64,000 bases of DNA. Source: Metaruminococcus_A sp003150405. Its GTDB lineage: Bacteria > Bacillota > Clostridia > Oscillospirales > Ruminococcaceae. This document shows positions 51,241-60,681 of this stretch, in pieces; positions within the stretch are counted from its first letter, which is position 1; every line of letters begins with the position of its first letter. The notes beneath the pieces were generated by a model. That model searched no databases. It was not told the DNA's origin and was given only the letters and a program-made list of their open reading frames with translations. Position numbers and translations under genes: made by a program. The stretch spans positions 62,001 to 126,000 of the forward strand of contig CABUBB010000004.1 of NCBI GenBank assembly GCA_902489745.1, given 5' to 3'.

Positions 51241-52635
51241 GTGAATAAATACTATCTTGCAGTGGACATTGGCGCCTCCAGCGGGCGGCATGTGTTGGGC
51301 TGGCTGAAAAACGGCCGTCTTTATTTGGAGGAGATCTATCGCTTTCCAAACGGATTCAAATCCAAAAACGGGCACCTCTGCTGGGACCTGGAACAGCTGT
51401 TTCAGGAGATTATAAATGGTCTAAAACGTTGCAGGGAGCTCGGCAAACTGCCCTCTTGTCTGGGAATTGACACCTGGGCAATCGATTTTGTATTGCTGGA
51501 CCAGAACGGCGCTGTGCTGGGAGATACGGTCAGTTACCGTGACAAGCGCACCGAAGGAGTGCCGGATCAGGTTGCCAAATTAGTTTCTCCTGAAGAATTG
51601 TATCGCCGCACCGGCATTCAAAAACTCACCTTCAACACCATTTACCAGCTTGCCGCTCTGAAAGAGGAATCCACGGAGCTGCTGGAACAGGCGCAGGAAC
51701 TGCTGCTGGTGCCGGATTACCTGCATTACCGTCTGACCGGATGCAAGGCAACCGAATACACCAACGCAACCACCACCCAGTTGGTTGACGCCGAATCCGG
51801 CGAGTGGGATATGGGGCTCATCCATGCGCTGGGGCTGCCGGAACGGCTGTTTCAAAAAATCATCCCGCCAGGAACTCCGCTGGGTAGGCTGCGCCGCGAA
51901 ATAGCGGAGGAGATTGGCTACAACTTGGACGTTATCGCCCCCGCAACGCATGATACCGCTTCCGCCGTACTGGCGGTGCCCAGCCTGACGGAGACGGTTT
52001 ACATCAGCTCTGGCACCTGGTCGCTGATGGGAACCGAACGCCCCACCCCGGATTTATCCGAGCAAAGCAGACGGCTCAATTACACCAACGAGGGCGGCTA
52101 TGGCCGGCGTTTCCGGTTTCTCAAAAACATTATGGGGCTGTGGATGCTTCAGTCAGTCCGCCGCGAATGGGGAGAGCGTTACAACTTTGAAGAGCTGGCG
52201 GCGCTGGCCGAGCAAAACGCGGGCTTTCCAAGCCGCGTTGACGTCAACGCCGACTGCTTTCTTGCCCCAGACAGTATGGCAGAGGCGGTTTGGACATTCT
52301 GCCGGGAATCCGGACAGTTGGCGCCGGAAACCGACGGCGAATTATCAGCGATCATCTACCAGAGCCTCAGCGACGGCTACCGGAAATCGGTGGAAGAACT
52401 GGAGTATCTGACCGGTCAGCACTACGAGACTATCCACATTGTCGGGGGCGGCTGCCAGGACCGTTATCTCAACCGTCTGACAGCGGAAAAGACCGGCAAA
52501 CCGGTCATTGCCGGGCCGGTGGAGGCAACGGCAACCGGGAACATCTGCGCGCAGATGCTGGCAAGCCATGAAATGGGTTCCCTGCAAGAGGCAAGGGAGA
52601 TCATTGCGGCGTCGTTTGAATTGCAACAATATTAA
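51241..52635 (+). CDS. rhaB: Rhamnulokinase
   Basis: A 464-residue FGGY-family sugar kinase. The N-terminal ATP-fold shows AVDIGASSGRHVLG; GIDTWAIDFVLLD and a later HIVGGGCQDRYLN are the RhaB signatures. It phosphorylates L-rhamnulose to L-rhamnulose-1-phosphate in the cytoplasm. The start is GTG with a GGAGG site. It is first in rhaB-rhaA-rhaD-araC, with gaps of 15 and 12 nt and about 30 nt before the regulator, clearly one operon. Confidence 0.95.
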   Translation: MNKYYLAVDIGASSGRHVLGWLKNGRLYLEEIYRFPNGFKSKNGHLCWDLEQLFQEIINGLKRCRELGKLPSCLGIDTWAIDFVLLDQNGAVLGDTVSYRDKRTEGVPDQVAKLVSPEELYRRTGIQKLTFNTIYQLAALKEESTELLEQAQELLLVPDYLHYRLTGCKATEYTNATTTQLVDAESGEWDMGLIHALGLPERLFQKIIPPGTPLGRLRREIAEEIGYNLDVIAPATHDTASAVLAVPSLTETVYISSGTWSLMGTERPTPDLSEQSRRLNYTNEGGYGRRFRFLKNIMGLWMLQSVRREWGERYNFEELAALAEQNAGFPSRVDVNADCFLAPDSMAEAVWTFCRESGQLAPETDGELSAIIYQSLSDGYRKSVEELEYLTGQHYETIHIVGGGCQDRYLNRLTAEKTGKPVIAGPVEATATGNICAQMLASHEMGSLQEAREIIAASFELQQY

Positions 52636-52650
52636 CAAGGAGTGACGGTT

Positions 52651-53904
52651 ATGGCAGAGAACATGCGGTATGAAACGGCAAAAGAACTTTACAAAGGACT
52701 CGGCGTAGACGCTGAGCAGGCGCTTGAAGCGCTGGGGCGCATCCCCATTTCCATGCACTGCTGGCAGGGGGATGACGTACAGGGCTTTGCGGACAACGGC
52801 CCGCTTTCCGGCGGGATACAGGCCACCGGAAATTACCCCGGCAAGGCGCGCACCCCCGACGAGCTGATGCAGGACATTGAAACGGCGCTCTCCCTCATTC
52901 CCGGCAAACACAAGCTCAACCTGCACGCCAGCTACGCTATCTTTGCGCCGGGCGAATATGCAGACCGGGACCGGCTAGAACCAAAACACTTTTCCAAATG
53001 GGTGGAGTTTGCCCGTAAAAACGGAATTGGGCTGGATTTTAACCCCACCCTGTTCTCCCACTCCAAGGCGGAGGAGGCGACCCTTTCCAGCGCCGACCCG
53101 GAAATCCGCCGGTTCTGGGTGGATCACTGCAAGGCGTGTATCCGCATTTCGCAGTATTTTGCCGAAGAGCTCGGCCAGCCCTGCGTAATGAATATCTGGA
53201 TTCCGGACGGGCTCAAGGATATCCCGGCCGACCGTCTGGCGCCGCGCCGCCGGTTCCAGCAGTCACTGGATGAAATCCTCGCGGTGGACTACGACCGTGA
53301 AAAGGTGCTGGTCACCTTGGAATCCAAGGTGTTCGGCATTGGGCTTGAATCCTATACCGTAGGTTCCAGCGAGTTCTGCATCGGCTATGCAGCGAAAAAC
53401 GGCATTCTGCCGCTAGTGGACAACGGGCATTATCATCCAACTGAGCTGGTGTCGGACAAAATTTCCTCCCTGCTGCTGTTTTTTGACCAGATTGCGCTGC
53501 ACGTCACCCGGCCGGTGCGGTGGGACAGCGACCATGTTGTGCTGTTTGACGACGAAACAAAGGAAATTGCCAAAGAGATTGTGTTCCATCAGGCCGCAGA
53601 ACGTGTTAAAATAGGATTGGATTTCTTTGATGCAAGCATCAACCGGGTCGCGGCCTGGGTGGTTGGAATGCGCAATATGCAGAAAGCGCTGCTCGCTGCC
53701 CTGCTCGCTCCCGCCGGACGGATGCAGGAGCTTCAGCAGCGGCGGGACTTTACCGCGCTGATGGCTTTGCAGGAGGAACTAAAAACCTACCCGATAGGCG
53801 ATATATGGGACGAATACTGCCGCCGCGCCGGGGTTCCGGTGCGGGAGGACTGGCTTAAAACCGTGCGGCAGTACGAAGCTAACGTATTGAGCAAACGAAA
53901 CTAG
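52651..53904 (+). CDS. rhaA: L-rhamnose isomerase
   Basis: A 417-residue enzyme converting L-rhamnose to L-rhamnulose, the first step of the pathway. ISMHCWQGDDVQGF near residue 32 and the metal-binding region with NIWIPDG and VDNGHYHPTE are diagnostic of RhaA, a Mn2+/Zn2+ TIM-barrel isomerase. The ATG at 52651 has AAGGAG eight bases upstream; a GTG three codons earlier is less likely. Confidence 0.96.
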   Translation: MAENMRYETAKELYKGLGVDAEQALEALGRIPISMHCWQGDDVQGFADNGPLSGGIQATGNYPGKARTPDELMQDIETALSLIPGKHKLNLHASYAIFAPGEYADRDRLEPKHFSKWVEFARKNGIGLDFNPTLFSHSKAEEATLSSADPEIRRFWVDHCKACIRISQYFAEELGQPCVMNIWIPDGLKDIPADRLAPRRRFQQSLDEILAVDYDREKVLVTLESKVFGIGLESYTVGSSEFCIGYAAKNGILPLVDNGHYHPTELVSDKISSLLLFFDQIALHVTRPVRWDSDHVVLFDDETKEIAKEIVFHQAAERVKIGLDFFDASINRVAAWVVGMRNMQKALLAALLAPAGRMQELQQRRDFTALMALQEELKTYPIGDIWDEYCRRAGVPVREDWLKTVRQYEANVLSKRN

Positions 53905-53916
53905 AGGAGAAGAACA

Positions 53917-54747
53917 ATGAACGTATTGGACGCAAAATTTGCACAAGGCTTTCTGCGGCTTGCAGACGACGGCTTTAAGCAGGGCTGGCATGAGCGCAAC
54001 GGTGGTAACCTCTCGTATCGGATTGCCCCGCAGGAAGTAGACGAAATAAGGGAAGCGCTTGATCTTTCCGCGCCGCTTTTGCCGATTGGCGCGAATGTTC
54101 CCGGCCTTGCAGGCGAATATTTCATGGTGACCGGCTCTGGGAAATTTTTCCGAAACGTCATGCCGGATCCGGAGGATTCCTGTGCCATCATCCGGGTGGA
54201 TGAGACCGGGGAGCAGTACCAGATTGTGTGGGGGCTATCCGGCGGGGGGCGCCCAACCAGCGAGCTTCCCTCCCACTTGATGAACCACGAAGTGAAAAAG
54301 CGGGTGACCAATGGCAGCCATCGGGTCATTTACCACTGCCATCCGGCCAACATCATTGCGCTGACCTTTGTTCTCCCACTCAGCGACGAGGTTTTTACCC
54401 GCGAACTGTGGGAGATAAAAGGTCAGCGCAATGACGTTTTCCCGGACGGAGTCGGGGTTGTGGAATGGATGGTGCCGGGCGGACGCGACATTGCGGTTAA
54501 AACCTCCAGACTGATGGAACGGTACAACGTCGCCGTTTGGGCACACCACGGAATTTTCTGTTCCGGCGAGGATTTTGACATCACCTTTGGCCTGGCGCAC
54601 ACTGTGGAAAAAGCGGCGGAAATTCTGGTCAAAACCCTTTCGATGGCCCCGCAAAAGCGGCAGACCATACAGCCGGACGAATTCCGTGCGCTGGCAAAGG
54701 ACTTTCATGTGGAACTGCCGGAGCGGTTCCTGTACCCAAAGGATTAA
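53917..54747 (+). CDS. rhaD: Rhamnulose-1-phosphate aldolase
   Basis: A 276-residue class II aldolase splitting L-rhamnulose-1-phosphate into dihydroxyacetone phosphate and L-lactaldehyde. It has NGGNLSYR (phosphate binding), HCHPANIIALT (zinc His pair) and WAHHGIFCSG (third zinc His), all in the RhaD order. Zinc-dependent and cytoplasmic. It is third in the rhamnose operon. A dedicated lactaldehyde reductase is not encoded next to it; the iron dehydrogenase at 9.2 kb or another enzyme may serve. Confidence 0.95.
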   Translation: MNVLDAKFAQGFLRLADDGFKQGWHERNGGNLSYRIAPQEVDEIREALDLSAPLLPIGANVPGLAGEYFMVTGSGKFFRNVMPDPEDSCAIIRVDETGEQYQIVWGLSGGGRPTSELPSHLMNHEVKKRVTNGSHRVIYHCHPANIIALTFVLPLSDEVFTRELWEIKGQRNDVFPDGVGVVEWMVPGGRDIAVKTSRLMERYNVAVWAHHGIFCSGEDFDITFGLAHTVEKAAEILVKTLSMAPQKRQTIQPDEFRALAKDFHVELPERFLYPKD

Positions 54748-54779
54748 CCCTTTCCTATACAATAGAAGGAGGGATGGCC

Positions 54780-55745
54780 ATGGACAGCCGCCTGCTTGCC
54801 GTGCTGGAGCAGATTACCGAGGAAGAACAGCGCCTGCTGGACGGCGGCCGGGATGTGGAAAAGGAGCGCTATATTTCCGGGCAGGAGTTCATTGTAGACC
54901 GGGAAAAGATGCTCCACAACGGGGAGATGATTGTCATCCGCCCGCATACCCGGTTTGTGGATTTTCCTCTGCACCGGCACGATTTTATAGAGATGATGTA
55001 CGTTTGCAAAGGGTCTATCACTCACATCATCAATGGGGAAGAAATTGTCATGGAGGCGGGTGATCTGCTGGTTTTAAACCAACACACCCGTCACGCCATT
55101 CGGGCGGCCGGGCGGGAGGATATTGGGGTGAACTTCATCATTCTGCCGGAGTTTTTTGACGCAGCATTTGGATTACTGGAGCGAGACGGCGTGTTGATGG
55201 ATTTCATGGTCAGCTTTCTGCGCCAGAGCGACGACAACGGGAAGTACCTGCACTTCAAGGTCGCCGGGGTGCTCCCTGTTCAAAACCTCATTGAGAATTT
55301 GCTCACCTCCTTAGCCTACCGGCAAAAGGATGAATACAAAATCAACCAAATCAGTATTGGACTGTTGTTTTTGTACCTTCAAAAATACACCCGGATGCTG
55401 GACGAGACCCAGCCGACACAGTACGACGATATCATGACCATGTCAGTTCTGCGGTACATTGACCAGCACTACAAGACCGCCAGCCTGACCGAGCTTGCCA
55501 AGCGGATAAACCAGCCGCTTTCCCTGCTGAGCCGGTTCATCAAGGCAAAAACGGGGGCAACCTTCAAGCAGCTTCTGCAGCGCAAGCGGATGCAGGTTGC
55601 CGCTACCCTTCTGGAGGATACCAAGCTCTCGGTCAGCGATATTTCACTGGCGGTGGGCTATGAAAACAACAGCTTTTTTTACCGTTGTTTCCGGGATTAC
55701 TACAAGGTTTCCCCAAAGGAATACCGAACGGAAAACCGAAAATAG
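54780..55745 (+). CDS. AraC family regulator, probable activator of the rhamnose operon
   Basis: A 321-residue protein: N-terminal cupin sensor (residues 55-170, FPLHRHDFIEMMYVCKG) and C-terminal AraC-type double helix-turn-helix (residues 220-318, SLTELAKRINQPLSLLSRFIK and the FFYRCFRDYYKVSPKEYR end). The position as last gene of the rhamnose operon and the weak -35 of the operon promoter suggest it activates these genes on binding rhamnose. The ATG at 54780 has GGAGG seven bases upstream; the ATG two codons earlier is too close. A good terminator follows. Confidence 0.9.
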   Translation: MDSRLLAVLEQITEEEQRLLDGGRDVEKERYISGQEFIVDREKMLHNGEMIVIRPHTRFVDFPLHRHDFIEMMYVCKGSITHIINGEEIVMEAGDLLVLNQHTRHAIRAAGREDIGVNFIILPEFFDAAFGLLERDGVLMDFMVSFLRQSDDNGKYLHFKVAGVLPVQNLIENLLTSLAYRQKDEYKINQISIGLLFLYLQKYTRMLDETQPTQYDDIMTMSVLRYIDQHYKTASLTELAKRINQPLSLLSRFIKAKTGATFKQLLQRKRMQVAATLLEDTKLSVSDISLAVGYENNSFFYRCFRDYYKVSPKEYRTENRK

Positions 55746-55758
55746 AGTAAATTTCAAA

Positions 55759-55788
55759 CAGGCACGCATGACTTGCGTGCCTGTTTTT
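55759..55788 (+). terminator. Terminator of the rhamnose operon
   Basis: CAGGCACGCA (55759-55768) pairs with TGCGTGCCTG (55774-55783), followed by TTTTTG. Confidence 0.92.
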
Positions 55789-56183
55789 GTTTGTTCGAAA
55801 AGCCACCATAGCAGAGCGAATTTTTCAAAAACCGGCAGGAAACATAGCGAACGGCGGCTGCTCCACGCCAATACCGACGTCTCTGCAAAGCGGCAATACA
55901 TTTTTTCCGGCAAGAGGCGACCAACCAGAACTTGCGTCCTTCCGTAAACCTACCCGCGTTTTGTTTTTCCTAAAATTGGTCTGACAGGGAACTCACATTT
56001 TTCAAAAGTTTGTTGAACGCAACAGAGGCAACGGCGCATATTATACGCTGTTCCACACAACTGGCCTTGGCAGGAAGCACAAGCTTTTTGGGGAAGAAAA
56101 CAATCATTTGGCTGCAAGCCGTATGACGGGTGCCGAAACCGGAATACTATGAGTATGAAATTCACTGCAAAGGAAGTTCGTAT
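55789..56183 (+). other. Intergenic stretch, nothing recognised
   Basis: About 395 bp between the rhamnose terminator and the oxidoreductase genes. No promoter with good spacing, gene or RNA was seen. Confidence 0.5.
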
Positions 56184-57275
56184 ATGAAAACATGTAAACT
56201 GCCGGTAACCAACCAGGCTGGATACTACGAAATACGGTTGGAAAGCATTGGCGGGCTTGGCGCAAACCTTTGCGGCAAGCTGCTGGGCGAGCTCGGCGCC
56301 ATTTACCTGGGACTTAATGCCGCCAGCTTTTCGAGCTACGGCTCTGAAAAACGTGGCTCTCCGGTCAAAGCCTACATCCGCTGGTGCGCGCCGGAAAAGG
56401 AGCTGCGTATCAACAGCCCGGTGGAAACGCCGCATCTACTGGGGTTATTCCACGAGGCGATGGCGGGCAAAAATCCGGTGACTGCCGGTGCCGACGAGCG
56501 CACCAAGGTGGTGGTCAATACCGACCGCATACCGGAGGAGATGCGTGACGCCTTGAAACTTGCTGCGGGCGAACTGTTCTGCATTGACTGCCAGAGGATT
56601 GCCATGGAAAGCAGAAGCCGAATCAACATGATTATGCTCGGCGCGCTGGCAAAGGCCTCTGGATTTATCCCGCTAGAAGCCGTGCTGGAAATGGTAACCG
56701 ACACCGTCGGTAAAAAATACCCGGATTTGCTGGAGGCAAACCTTGCAGGGGTGCGGCGAGGTTATGAAGAGACCGCCGGAACCGTCATTCCCGCCGACGG
56801 CAAATACTCGGAAACGCCGTACCAGGAGGTACAAACCCGCTGGGGGTACCAAAACGCCCCGATCGGCGGGGTGAACCCCCACATTGGGAGTACGGTTTCC
56901 AACGACCTTTCCGCGAGCCGCGAGGGGTACATCCCGCTCTTTCTCAAAGAAAAGTGCATCAACTGCGGCTTGTGTGACACCACCTGCCCGGATATGGTTT
57001 TTCGGTTTGAGGAAGGCGAATACAAGGGCAAGCCCGCATTGGTCAATGTAGGGCTTGACTACCACCACTGCAAGGGCTGCCTGCGCTGCGTTGCCATCTG
57101 CCCGACCGGTGCCCTTGTGGCAGGCAAGGAACGGGAACACCCAGACAAAGCCTACTTTGTCCGCAACAAGGACCTGATTGCAGAGAACATCGACTTTGAA
57201 GCGGCGGGCGCCAACTCCTGGGTGACCAGCGAGGCGTATCTGGATGAAAAACGCGTGGATGGAGGACTGGTCTAA
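56184..57275 (+). CDS. 2-oxoacid:ferredoxin oxidoreductase, fused gamma-delta subunit
   Basis: A 363-residue protein. Residues 10-180 are the gamma domain of 2-oxoacid:ferredoxin oxidoreductases (IRLESIGGLGANLCGKLLGE; ASFSSYGSEKRGSPVKAYI). Residues 250-340 are a delta-type ferredoxin domain with two 4Fe-4S motifs (CINCGLCDTTCPD and CKGCLRCVAICPTGA). It works with the next gene's alpha-beta product to oxidise a 2-oxoacid to an acyl-CoA and reduce ferredoxin. The ATG at 56184 has AGGAAG seven bases upstream. The next gene begins within its stop codon (TAATG), so translation is coupled. The substrate is not evident. Confidence 0.92.
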   Translation: MKTCKLPVTNQAGYYEIRLESIGGLGANLCGKLLGELGAIYLGLNAASFSSYGSEKRGSPVKAYIRWCAPEKELRINSPVETPHLLGLFHEAMAGKNPVTAGADERTKVVVNTDRIPEEMRDALKLAAGELFCIDCQRIAMESRSRINMIMLGALAKASGFIPLEAVLEMVTDTVGKKYPDLLEANLAGVRRGYEETAGTVIPADGKYSETPYQEVQTRWGYQNAPIGGVNPHIGSTVSNDLSASREGYIPLFLKEKCINCGLCDTTCPDMVFRFEEGEYKGKPALVNVGLDYHHCKGCLRCVAICPTGALVAGKEREHPDKAYFVRNKDLIAENIDFEAAGANSWVTSEAYLDEKRVDGGLV

Positions 57276-59503
57276 TGATAGAACAGCGTATTTTATTTGA
57301 AAGCGGAAACGAGCTGGCCGCCTACGCAGCCAAACAGATCAACTACCACGTGATGGGCTACTACCCCATTACCCCCTCAACCCAGATTGCCGAACACCTC
57401 GATCTGCTCAAATCTGAAGGGGCGCACGACATCTCCCTGATGGCGGCAGAGGGCGAACACAGCGCCGCCGGTATCTGCTACGGGGCGTCGGTCGGCGGAG
57501 GGCGTGTCTTTAACGCCACCAGCGCCAACGGCTTGCTTTATGCACTGGAGCAGCTTCCAGTGCAGTCCGGCACCCGGTTCCCCATGGTGCTCAACGTCGC
57601 CTGCCGGACGGTCTCCGGGCCGCTTGACATCAAAGGAGATCACAGCGACATTATGTATACCCTCAACACTGGGTGGATTATCCTGTTTGCCAATTCCCCG
57701 CAGGCGGTCTACGACTTCAACCTCTGCGCCTTAAAAATTGCCGAGGAGGTCCGCCTGCCGGTCATTGTTGCCTTCGACGGTTTTTTCACCTCGCACCAGA
57801 AGCGCCGCTGTGAGGTGTTTCAAAACGACGAAGATGTACGCAGCTTTCTGGGCGAGTACCGCCCGGAATATACGGCGCTCGACCCGGAGCATCCGGTTTC
57901 GATTGGCTCCTACATGAATGAGCCGGATTTGATGAACAACAAATTTCAGCTTCATCAGGCAATGGAACAGGCGCGTGTTGTGACGGATGAAGTCTTTGCA
58001 GCGTTTGCCGCTTTAACCGGGCGAAGTTATAGACAAACCGAGTGCTATGAATCCGAAGACGCGGAGGTTTTGCTCCTGCTGCTCGGTTCCAGTTATCACA
58101 CCGCCAAAGAGGCGGTAGACGACTACCGCCGTGAGGGCAAAAAATGCGGGGCTATTACCACCAACCTCCTGCGTCCCTTTCCTGCCGAGGCGCTTGCGGC
58201 GCTCTGCCGAAACGCCAAGACCATTGTGGTCGGCGACCGGCAGGACAGCTATGGCGCGGGCGGCGGCAATCTGACGCTGGAACTCAAGGCCGCGCTGCAA
58301 TCCAGCGGCGTGACTGCGCGGGTCATCAGCCGGATTTATGGGCTTGGCGGACGGGACTTTTACATTGAGGATGCCAAGGCCATGCTGGACGCCGGGTTTG
58401 CAGGAAACGCACCTGCTTTTGATTATATGAATATCTATCCAGGCGATCCATCACTTCGGGTAAAGCCATATTTTCGTCCGATTACCGAAGCGGAAGCCTC
58501 GCCCGGCCTGACCAGGTGTGAGCTGGATGAAACCTCCGGCCGCATGAAGGTGAAAGGCGGCAGTATCGGCGAAACCACCCGGATGCCCAAACGCCTTGCC
58601 CCCGGGCACGGCGCCTGCCCGGGGTGCGGGATCCCGGTCAATGTCAACCTGCTGCTGCGCGGCATTGAAGGGAATGTTGTGCTGCTCTTTCAGACCGGCT
58701 GTGGCATGGTGGTCACCACCCCCTACCCGAAAACCGCCTTTAAAGTTCCCTACGTCCACAACCTGTTCCAAAATGGTGCGGCAACCCTCTCTGGTTTGGT
58801 GGAGATGTACCATCAGCGGCAGAAGCGCGGCGAAATGCCGGAGGGAAAAATCACCTTTATCATGGTAAGCGGCGACGGCGGCATGGACATTGGCATGGGC
58901 TCCGCCATCGGCACGGCGCTGCGCGGCAGTAATTTCATCCTGATGGAGTACGACAACGGCGGATATATGAATACCGGATACCAACTCTCCTATTCCACAC
59001 CCAAAGGCGCCAAAAGCTCAACTTCTCATGTGGGCAAATACCAGTACGGCAAACGCTTTTTCCACAAGGACACCCCCATGATTATGGCTGCTGCCAACCT
59101 CCCCTATGTAGCGACGATTGCAGAATCCAATCCAGCCGACTTTATCCGAAAAGCGGCAAAAGCGCAGAAATACGCAGACGAATACGGTATGGTGTATCTG
59201 AAGGCGCTTTCCGCCTGCCCTTTAAACTGGAGCGACCGCCCCAACCTAGAGCGTGAGGTCATTGGCGCAGCGGTGGATTGCTGTTATTTCCCGCTCTACG
59301 AAATTGAAAACGGCAAAACCGCCATCAGCTATAATCCGGAAGAAAAGGGTAAAAAGCGCCCGGTGCTGGACTGGCTCTCCATGATGGGGCGCACCAAACA
59401 CCTGAAGAACCCCGTATACGGAGAGGTGGTGGAAAGCATCCAGGCAGAAATTGACCGCCGCTGGGCCCGCTTAAAAGCGATGAACGACAGCGAGCTTCTA
59501 TAG
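57275..59503 (+). CDS. 2-oxoacid:ferredoxin oxidoreductase, fused alpha-beta subunit
   Basis: A 742-residue fusion. Residues 1-400 are the alpha domain (GYYPITPSTQIAEHL; AEGEHSAAGICYGAS), which binds the oxoacid. Residues about 435-740 are the beta domain with the thiamine-diphosphate site: GHGACPGCGIPVN, then GDGGMDIGMGS...NFILMEYDNGGYMNTG, the GDG...N motif that holds Mg2+ and ThDP. In most organisms these are separate chains or all four domains are in one; here they are gamma-delta plus alpha-beta. It probably forms an alpha-beta-gamma-delta dimer. Terminator at 59590. Confidence 0.93.
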   Translation: MIEQRILFESGNELAAYAAKQINYHVMGYYPITPSTQIAEHLDLLKSEGAHDISLMAAEGEHSAAGICYGASVGGGRVFNATSANGLLYALEQLPVQSGTRFPMVLNVACRTVSGPLDIKGDHSDIMYTLNTGWIILFANSPQAVYDFNLCALKIAEEVRLPVIVAFDGFFTSHQKRRCEVFQNDEDVRSFLGEYRPEYTALDPEHPVSIGSYMNEPDLMNNKFQLHQAMEQARVVTDEVFAAFAALTGRSYRQTECYESEDAEVLLLLLGSSYHTAKEAVDDYRREGKKCGAITTNLLRPFPAEALAALCRNAKTIVVGDRQDSYGAGGGNLTLELKAALQSSGVTARVISRIYGLGGRDFYIEDAKAMLDAGFAGNAPAFDYMNIYPGDPSLRVKPYFRPITEAEASPGLTRCELDETSGRMKVKGGSIGETTRMPKRLAPGHGACPGCGIPVNVNLLLRGIEGNVVLLFQTGCGMVVTTPYPKTAFKVPYVHNLFQNGAATLSGLVEMYHQRQKRGEMPEGKITFIMVSGDGGMDIGMGSAIGTALRGSNFILMEYDNGGYMNTGYQLSYSTPKGAKSSTSHVGKYQYGKRFFHKDTPMIMAAANLPYVATIAESNPADFIRKAAKAQKYADEYGMVYLKALSACPLNWSDRPNLEREVIGAAVDCCYFPLYEIENGKTAISYNPEEKGKKRPVLDWLSMMGRTKHLKNPVYGEVVESIQAEIDRRWARLKAMNDSELL

Positions 59504-59589
59504 CATTTTGCATCCAGCCCAATGCCGACAGCAAGGCCGTTGGGAAAGACGGTCTACTCCGAAGCAGGCGACAATTAACTCGTACAAAT

Positions 59590-59620
59590 AGGGACGCCGT
59601 TTGAAACGGCGTCCCTTTGC
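59590..59620 (+). terminator. Terminator of the oxidoreductase genes
   Basis: AGGGACGCCGTTT (59590-59602) pairs with AAACGGCGTCCCT (59604-59616), then TTTGCGCTTTT. Confidence 0.88.
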
Positions 59621-59720
59621 GCTTTTGAGGTTACAGCTTCGGTGGCGTGTCCAATCAACTCCGTACTTCTGCCCCGGTGCGCCCTTGCCTGGTTTACAAA
59701 ATTTACCGGCCGTATTCGCT

Positions 59721-60466
59721 TTATATCGAATGAAAATCGAATTCATTTTTCTGGCGGATCTCATCCAACACCCATCTGCCGTTTTCTTTTACCAGCTTCC
59801 AGTATTCTTCAAAACGGGTACTGGATTTTGAGCCGGAGATCATCTGCATCGTTCGGTCGTCTATGGTGTAGTCCACCATCCGGGCTTTTATATAGACCCA
59901 TATACTATCATGGCTGTCGCCCTCAAAATCATTAACGTCAATCGGCATTGCCTCCAGCAGCTTCATATCCTTTAAAATGTTTTTTTCGTGCCGGATGATC
60001 ATCCACTGAGATTTGGCATTGTACTGTTCATACAGGGATTGGCTCATACAGTCCCGGGCTATCTCTTGGTTGCGCTGTGCCCAAGCCTCCTGAACCGTAT
60101 AAAAAATTGTTTCCATCCGGGTGGAAAAGATCTTATTGTCCCAGGAGGAATCAACCTTTGCCAACTGCTCCATCAGCCGTTTTGTTTTCCGATGCTTGGC
60201 GTGTACCTTGAAAGAAAAAACAATTGCCCCGCCAGACGCCATTATGCAGACAAAAGCTGCTCCTAACACCGTGGAAAGCGGGTTTGAACTGCGCCTATTT
60301 GCAGAGTGACTGCTGGAAGAATGGCCGCCACCTCCACCGCTTCCCCCGCCGCTTCCCCCGCCACCGCCGGCGCGGGCAGAAGCCACCGGAACAAGCATGA
60401 GAGCAAAAACGAATGCCAATAGGCTAACCGCAATGCGTTTACAATGCGTTTACAATGCCTTTTCAT
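59721..60466 (-). pseudogene. Tim44-like exported protein, frameshifted at the signal peptide by an 11-bp duplication
   Basis: From the ATG at 60466 (AAGGTG upstream) the frame reads MKRHCKRIVNALRLAYWHSF and ends at 60263. The main domain lies in another frame and begins KRIAVSLLAFVFALMLVPVASA, an ideal signal peptide, followed by a Gly/Ser-rich linker, a membrane segment (about 45-65) and a 160-residue Tim44-like domain (WDNKIFSTRMETIFYTVQEAW... WKLVKENGRWVLDEI). Deleting one copy of an 11-bp tandem repeat at 60431-60452 joins the ATG to that frame and gives MKRHCKRIAVSLLAF. In its present form the gene is off unless a downstream TTG (60419) is used. It may be phase-variable or newly broken. 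Confidence 0.75.
60431..60458 (+). repeat. 11-bp tandem duplication in the Tim44-like signal peptide
   Basis: CAATGCGTTTA occurs twice in direct contact (60431-60441, 60442-60452) followed by a partial third unit (CAATGC). The number of copies decides the reading frame, so a one-unit change turns the gene on or off. Confidence 0.9.
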
Positions 60467-60566
60467 AACACACCTTCTGCAAGAACAGTACTACATTAAA
60501 AATATTTTTGTCTTTATTATAGCATATCAACTCAAAAATGAAACCAATTCTGCCGCAGCACAGGAG

Positions 60567-60595
60567 TTGCTTCTGTTCCGCATTCGCATTATAAT
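60567..60595 (+). promoter_or_regulatory. Promoter of the EAL/GGDEF gene
   Basis: TTGCTT, 17-bp spacer, perfect TATAAT, about 87 nt upstream of the ATG. Confidence 0.65.
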
Positions 60596-60681
60596 AAAGA
60601 CAAACGGACAAAAACAGCCGGTGCTTCCCCTTTGTACCGGTTTCTCCGGTCAAATGTTCTATGGTTAAATGAGGCAGGACG

